Source: Alphaproteobacteria bacterium (lineage in GTDB: Bacteria; Pseudomonadota; Alphaproteobacteria; Rhizobiales; JAJRRF01). Taken from it: a stretch of 40,529 nt of DNA. The stretch is from the NCBI GenBank assembly GCA_024279735.1, contig JAJRRF010000124.1, positions 1-40,529 on the forward strand. The letters are read 5' to 3'. Shown in pieces: positions 36,363 to 40,529 of the stretch. The notes beneath the pieces are model-generated. The model had not been told where the DNA came from. It saw only the letters and a program-made list of their open reading frames with translations, and ran no database searches. The first letter of the stretch is position 1. Each line of letters starts with the position of its first letter. Made by a program: the position numbers and the translations under genes.

Positions 36363-36953
36363 CTAGATAATTTCTGCAAATTCATCAAAGCTAAAGCGCG
36401 GTGACCTTGGAAACAACCCTTCTGGGTCGCCAAACCCAATATTGCACAAAAAATTACTCTTATAGCCTGTGTCTGCGAAAAATTCCTTATCCACAGCCTC
36501 ATTATCAAAACCGGACATTGGCCCACAATCCAGCCCAATCGCCCGCGCAGCCATAATAAAATAGGCTCCCTGCAACGTACCGTTCCGAAAAGCTGTCTCC
36601 TCAATCAGGGCATCATTCCCCTCAAACCAACTTTTGGCATCATCATGAGGGAAGAGTTGGGGCAAATGCTCATAAAATTTCATGTCATGGGCGAGAATGG
36701 CACAGACAGGAGCAGCTAACATTTTCGTCTGGTTACCTTCCATAAGGTGCGGCTTCAGGCGTTGCTTGCTTTCCTCTTTCTTCACGAAGACAAGGCGCAG
36801 CGGGGAACAGTTTGCACTGGTCGGAGCCCATTTGAGCAGATTGGCCAACTCTTTCAAAGCCGTATCTGAAATTGGTTTGTCAAGCCATTGATTATGGGTT
36901 CGTGCCTCAAAAAAAAGTTGGTCGAGTGCAATTTGCGATATTTTGTCAGCCAT
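36363..36953 (-). CDS. Nitroreductase family protein (RutE/HadB-like)
   Basis: [65 protein letters not shown]. Confidence 0.88.
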   Translation of the reverse strand: MADKISQIALDQLFFEARTHNQWLDKPISDTALKELANLLKWAPTSANCSPLRLVFVKKEESKQRLKPHLMEGNQTKMLAAPVCAILAHDMKFYEHLPQLFPHDDAKSWFEGNDALIEETAFRNGTLQGAYFIMAARAIGLDCGPMSGFDNEAVDKEFFADTGYKSNFLCNIGFGDPEGLFPRSPRFSFDEFAEII

Positions 36954-37083
36954 AGTCAGGCGGGCCTTCTCAAGGAATTAGGTAAGCTTTATAGTCCACA
37001 AAGCATGGACTGATCGTCAGGTTATAGGGGCAAGGCAAGGGAATGTCAGTAACTATTGTCACCCCATCCCCTACATCATCTTC

Positions 37084-37653
37084 CTAACCCATCGTCTGCT
37101 GGACTTCCTTGACAGACGGTACATAATGCTTGAGCATTTTTTCAACGCCGTTTTTCAGGGTCGCAGTAGAGGACGGGCAACCGGAACAGGCTCCGCGCAT
37201 TTCCAACATCACAATACCGTCCTTGAAACCACGAAAGATAATGTCTCCGCCGTCTTGCGCAACAGCAGGGCGTACCCGGGTATCAAGCAATTCCTTGATT
37301 TCCTTGACCAGGTCAGCATCCTGTTCGTCGAAGGTCTCATTTGCAATTTGTTCAGGAACCTCTTCGCCCTCTACCACTGGCAGGTCAGACATATAGTGTT
37401 CCATGATCGTACCCATAATTGCAGGCTTGATACTGGCCCATTCTGTGGCACTGTCCTTGGTCACAGAAATAAAGTCCGTACTCAAAAAAATACCGCCAAC
37501 CCCCGGGATACCAAACAGGGTCTTCGCCAATGGGGACTGGCCAGCATCTTCCGCCTTCTTATAGTCCAGCATCCCGCTTTTGAGCACAGGCTTGCCTGGG
37601 ATAAACTTAATGGTGGCCGGATTTGGGGTTTCTTCTGTCTGGATAAACATCAC
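37084..37653 (-). CDS. NfuA-like Fe-S carrier (Nfu N-terminal + NifU C-terminal)
   Basis: IQTEETPNPATIKFIPGKPV; RPAVAQDGGDIIFRGF; GACSGCPSSTATLKNGVE. Confidence 0.95.
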   Translation of the reverse strand: MMFIQTEETPNPATIKFIPGKPVLKSGMLDYKKAEDAGQSPLAKTLFGIPGVGGIFLSTDFISVTKDSATEWASIKPAIMGTIMEHYMSDLPVVEGEEVPEQIANETFDEQDADLVKEIKELLDTRVRPAVAQDGGDIIFRGFKDGIVMLEMRGACSGCPSSTATLKNGVEKMLKHYVPSVKEVQQTMG

Positions 37654-37796
37654 ACTGTCCTTAATGTTTTGGAATCTGAAGCCGTAAAGGCCACAAGACT
37701 AAAATGCCTTGGCCTACAACTCTTTATTTAAGTCCCAACAAACTAAACCCTAGCAAAACAGTCAAGATTTATCTTGGCTATACATGTTATTACCCA

Positions 37797-38555
37797 TCAT
37801 TTCTGTTCTGACTGGCCCTTAAGGCCAAAACGCAGCCTGAAGGCATCCGGAGTTTTGTAAAAGATATGTGACCCGACCTGCCCAAGATGGCAAAACCTTC
37901 TTGCCCAGGATGGCCTGACGGCTTCTGTATGGAAATAGGTCGCATTGGCAATATTATCCAGCCAAATATTACCGCTGACAAAGTTGCGCACCACCATTTG
38001 CGCCTGCTCCCAGCTGTCTGGGTCTACAGCCGGCCTCTTACGCTTGTCACAGGCAAAAGAGAACTGGCATCCCTTTTTCCTTTGATAGACAACGCCGCAC
38101 ACCGTATCAGGAAAATCATCACTGATAACCCGGTTGATAATCACCTGGGCAACTGCAATCTGTCCCTTAAGGTTTTCCCCCCGCGCCTCATAATAGATAG
38201 CCGTTGCCAGACACCCCTGCTCCCTAACGCTGAACACATCCCCTTTCTTCTTCAAAAGCTTGTGCCTTGAGAGGAGATATTCCATCGGGGTAATATGCGG
38301 GCCATGCAATGCGCCATGAGCATAAAATTTTTGGCTGCGTTGCCCTGCCTTGAAACACACAGTCTCAATATCCAGGCTCTTGTCTCCCAAAGACCTGACT
38401 GGCCTGTGCCCATTACGCTTATTGGGGATCGTTTTATGACGTTCAGGAAGCGGGTCAACAAGGTTATCCTCCCCTGATTTCACGGCTCCAAAACCCGCAG
38501 AAATACTGGTTGGCATAACCAGCAACAAAACACCAAAAAGGAAAGGGTAACGCAT
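37797..38555 (-). CDS. Cell wall hydrolase, SleB family
   Basis: CLATAIYYEARGENLKGQIAVAQVIINRV, CQFSFACD, ATYFHT; N-terminal signal peptide. Confidence 0.92.
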   Translation of the reverse strand: MRYPFLFGVLLLVMPTSISAGFGAVKSGEDNLVDPLPERHKTIPNKRNGHRPVRSLGDKSLDIETVCFKAGQRSQKFYAHGALHGPHITPMEYLLSRHKLLKKKGDVFSVREQGCLATAIYYEARGENLKGQIAVAQVIINRVISDDFPDTVCGVVYQRKKGCQFSFACDKRKRPAVDPDSWEQAQMVVRNFVSGNIWLDNIANATYFHTEAVRPSWARRFCHLGQVGSHIFYKTPDAFRLRFGLKGQSEQK

Positions 38556-38652
38556 ATTTGTCTCTTACCATCATCACTCAAAATACTGTCATACAACACG
38601 AAACAGTTGCATAGAGACAGTATAATAAATTTTTATGGTAAAATTCACTATC

Positions 38653-39696
38653 CTAAATAAAACCAACAATGCCTTTCACCGCCTTCATGACAGGCTGAGA
38701 AATTTCTCTGGCTCTTACAGCCCCATCGCGCAAAATTTCATCTATATGGCCAGGATCATCCATAAGACGGTTCATCTCATCGCCGATTGGCTTCATTTTG
38801 GCGACTGCCAGCTCTGAGAGGGCTGGCTTGAAAGCAGAAAACTGCTGGCCGCCATATTGTTTCAGGACATCCTCAACAGTGCTGTCACTCAGAGCTGCAT
38901 AGATATTGACCAGGTTACGTGCCTCTGCCCTGCCCTCAAGCCCCTTTTCTTCAGACGGCAGCCCGTCAGGATCCGTCCGCGCCTTGCGGATTTTCTTGGC
39001 AATGGTCTCTGCGTCATCACTCAGGTTAATCCGCGACAGGTCGGAAGCAGCGGACTTGCTCATCTTTTGCGAGCCGTCCTTTAGCGACATCACGCGGGTG
39101 GCTGTCCCTGCAATCAAGGGGTCAGGCTGCGGAAAGAAACCGTCAGCAAAGCCAGCCTCTGCGATTGGCTCTGCAAAGTCCTTATTGAATTTTTGGGCAA
39201 TATCACGCGCCAGTTCCAGGTGCTGTTTCTGGTCTTCACCAACAGGAACATGGGTGGCGCGGTACAGCAAAATATCGGCGGCCATCAACACAGGATAGGC
39301 ATAGAGACCAACAGAGGCATTTTCCTTGTGCTTACCAGCCTTTTCCTTGAACTGGGTCATGCGGTTGAGCCACCCCATCCGCGCCACACAGTTAAAAATC
39401 CAGGCCAGTTCAGCATGTCCAGAGACCTGAGACTGGTTAAAGATAATATGCTTTTTGGGGTCAACCCCAGAAGCAATAAAGGAGGCCGTCACTTCCCTGA
39501 TATTTTTGGTCAGCTCGGCAGGGTCTTGCCAAACTGTAATGGCGTGCATGTCCACAACACAATACAGACAGCTGTCAAACTTTTGCTGCAAGTCTACAAA
39601 TTTCCTGATTGCCCCCAGATAATTTCCCAGGTGCAAGTTTCCAGTAGGCTGCACCCCTGAAAATACCCGTTCTATCATACCGTCGTTCAGTGCCAT
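38653..39696 (-). CDS. trpS: Tryptophanyl-tRNA synthetase
   Basis: [20 protein letters not shown] and KMSKS motif [11 protein letters not shown]. Confidence 0.98.
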   Translation of the reverse strand: MALNDGMIERVFSGVQPTGNLHLGNYLGAIRKFVDLQQKFDSCLYCVVDMHAITVWQDPAELTKNIREVTASFIASGVDPKKHIIFNQSQVSGHAELAWIFNCVARMGWLNRMTQFKEKAGKHKENASVGLYAYPVLMAADILLYRATHVPVGEDQKQHLELARDIAQKFNKDFAEPIAEAGFADGFFPQPDPLIAGTATRVMSLKDGSQKMSKSAASDLSRINLSDDAETIAKKIRKARTDPDGLPSEEKGLEGRAEARNLVNIYAALSDSTVEDVLKQYGGQQFSAFKPALSELAVAKMKPIGDEMNRLMDDPGHIDEILRDGAVRAREISQPVMKAVKGIVGFI

Positions 39697-39783
39697 TTCA
39701 AAAATCTCTTATATACTGGTTGAGTGTGGGGCAGTTATGGCGCAACTGACACAATGGCGCAAGGGGCGCGGCCTGATATTCAT

Positions 39784-39798
39784 AAAGAACGGTTCTTT
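39784..39798. promoter_or_regulatory. Candidate autoregulatory operator of the toxin-antitoxin operon
   Basis: 15-bp palindrome AAAGAAC-G-GTTCTTT upstream of the antitoxin start. Confidence 0.35.
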
Positions 39799-39875
39799 TT
39801 GCCCAACCCCCCAGCCTGTGATATAGTCAAAAGGTGATAGGTATTAACTCATTTACCAACATTGAAAGCACCAAA

Positions 39876-40097
39876 ATGTCTGACCAAACCATAGCCGCAA
39901 ATATTGATGCCAAAATTGTTAAGGAAATAGAACAGATTGCCAAACAGGAGGGTCTGTCTGTAGAATCCCTTGTCGCTGAAGCCCTTGGGGATCTTATTAC
40001 AAAAAAACAAAAAGACAAACCCCGTAGCCATGTCATGTCCGCCTATCAGGACAGCCATAAAGACTTTGCACCCCTTTATAAAAAACTGGCACAATGA
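39876..40097 (+). CDS. Ribbon-helix-helix-type antitoxin
   Basis: MSDQTIAANIDAKIVKEIEQIAKQEGLSVESLVAEALGDLITKKQ...; ATGA overlap with the doc start. Confidence 0.8.
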   Translation: MSDQTIAANIDAKIVKEIEQIAKQEGLSVESLVAEALGDLITKKQKDKPRSHVMSAYQDSHKDFAPLYKKLAQ

Positions 40098-40423
40098 CAG
40101 ACTACATTACCCTGGCTGAAATACTGGCTATTCATAAAGACCAGATCATCCGCTATGGCGGGGCAGAAGGTATGCGAGACCAAAACCTGCTTGATTCGGC
40201 ATTATTCAGGCCACAATCGGGCTATTATCCTGATGTGATCGCGGAAGCTGCTGCCCTATGGGAAAGCCTGTTACAGAACCATCCCTTTATAGATGGCAAT
40301 AAACGTACAGCCTTTGCTGCCATGTTTACCTTTTTGCATATTAACGGCTGGAAGCTTACTGCAAATGCAGACGAAACCTATGCTTTTCTCCATAGTACAC
40401 GACTAATTTGCATAAGACATTGA
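40094..40423 (+). CDS. doc: Doc/Fic-family death-on-curing toxin, C-terminus replaced by IS sequence
   Basis: IHKDQIIRYGGAEGMRDQNLLDSAL and HPFIDGNKRTAFAA; the final HSTRLICIRH* is encoded within the IS end starting at 40391. Confidence 0.85.
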   Translation: MTDYITLAEILAIHKDQIIRYGGAEGMRDQNLLDSALFRPQSGYYPDVIAEAAALWESLLQNHPFIDGNKRTAFAAMFTFLHINGWKLTANADETYAFLHSTRLICIRH

Positions 40424-40529
40424 AAAAGCGTTAAGATTTTCTGATTTGTTTCACGACATAATGAGGAAACCTTATGAAACACTTGATCAATGCCCTGCAA
40501 GGAAGCCTAAAAGAATATATTCCACTTCG
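40391..40529 (+). mobile_element. 5' end of partial IS element with start of transposase ORF
   Basis: CATAGTACACGACT terminal repeat; ATG at 40474 with GAGGAAAC upstream, reading MKHLINALQGSLKEYIPLR... off the window edge. Confidence 0.7.

Noticed and set aside
37126-37731. 201-aa plus-strand ORF opposite the nfuA-like gene
   Set aside because: Antisense shadow; the minus strand encodes a conserved CxxC NifU domain.
1-40529. CRISPR arrays, rRNA or tRNA genes
   Set aside because: No regularly spaced repeats, no rRNA-like conserved stretches and no convincing tRNA cloverleaf seen by eye; tRNAscan-SE and Infernal would be needed to exclude completely.

Overview
The window is a 40.5 kb stretch of bacterial chromosome, mostly minus strand. 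Gene content and order look alphaproteobacterial. Recognisable genes are secA, glnD, mutS, a large suf Fe-S assembly cluster (iscR-like regulator, NifS/IscS-type desulfurase, sufB, sufC, sufD, sufS, a sufT-like DUF59 gene, sufA-like), kdsD/kpsF, a beta-barrel outer-membrane protein, hbd-etfA, corC-ybeY-phoH-miaB-plsC-fur-rimI-tsaB, a nitroreductase, an NfuA-like gene, a SleB-type hydrolase, trpS, and an RHH antitoxin / Doc toxin pair. Both edges appear to be partial copies of one IS element: the 14-bp terminal sequence CATAGTACACGACT lies at 40391-40404 and its reverse complement at 124-137. The right copy truncates the doc ORF. The strongest unlisted signal is in the sufB-sufC gap. A 176-bp MITE-like element (18096-18271; 16-bp perfect terminal inverted repeats GGTAACTCCCCAGCTT; flanked on both sides by TTTTTT) interrupts a TPR gene. 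Removing the element plus one T6 rejoins the reading frame exactly (...NDEAVVMYKK|AIALSKDKSDQDYFRFRIYCITKKQCGKS*). The same gene also has stop codons and frameshifts between a signal-peptide-like start and the mature region. Other items include two large imperfect palindromes outside genes, tandem paralogous membrane proteins, an 18-bp in-frame duplication in the iscR-like gene, and several uncharacterised small ORFs. I saw no rRNA, tRNA or CRISPR. I did not find a clearly novel multi-gene system. All product calls come from reading protein motifs by eye; no database search was run.
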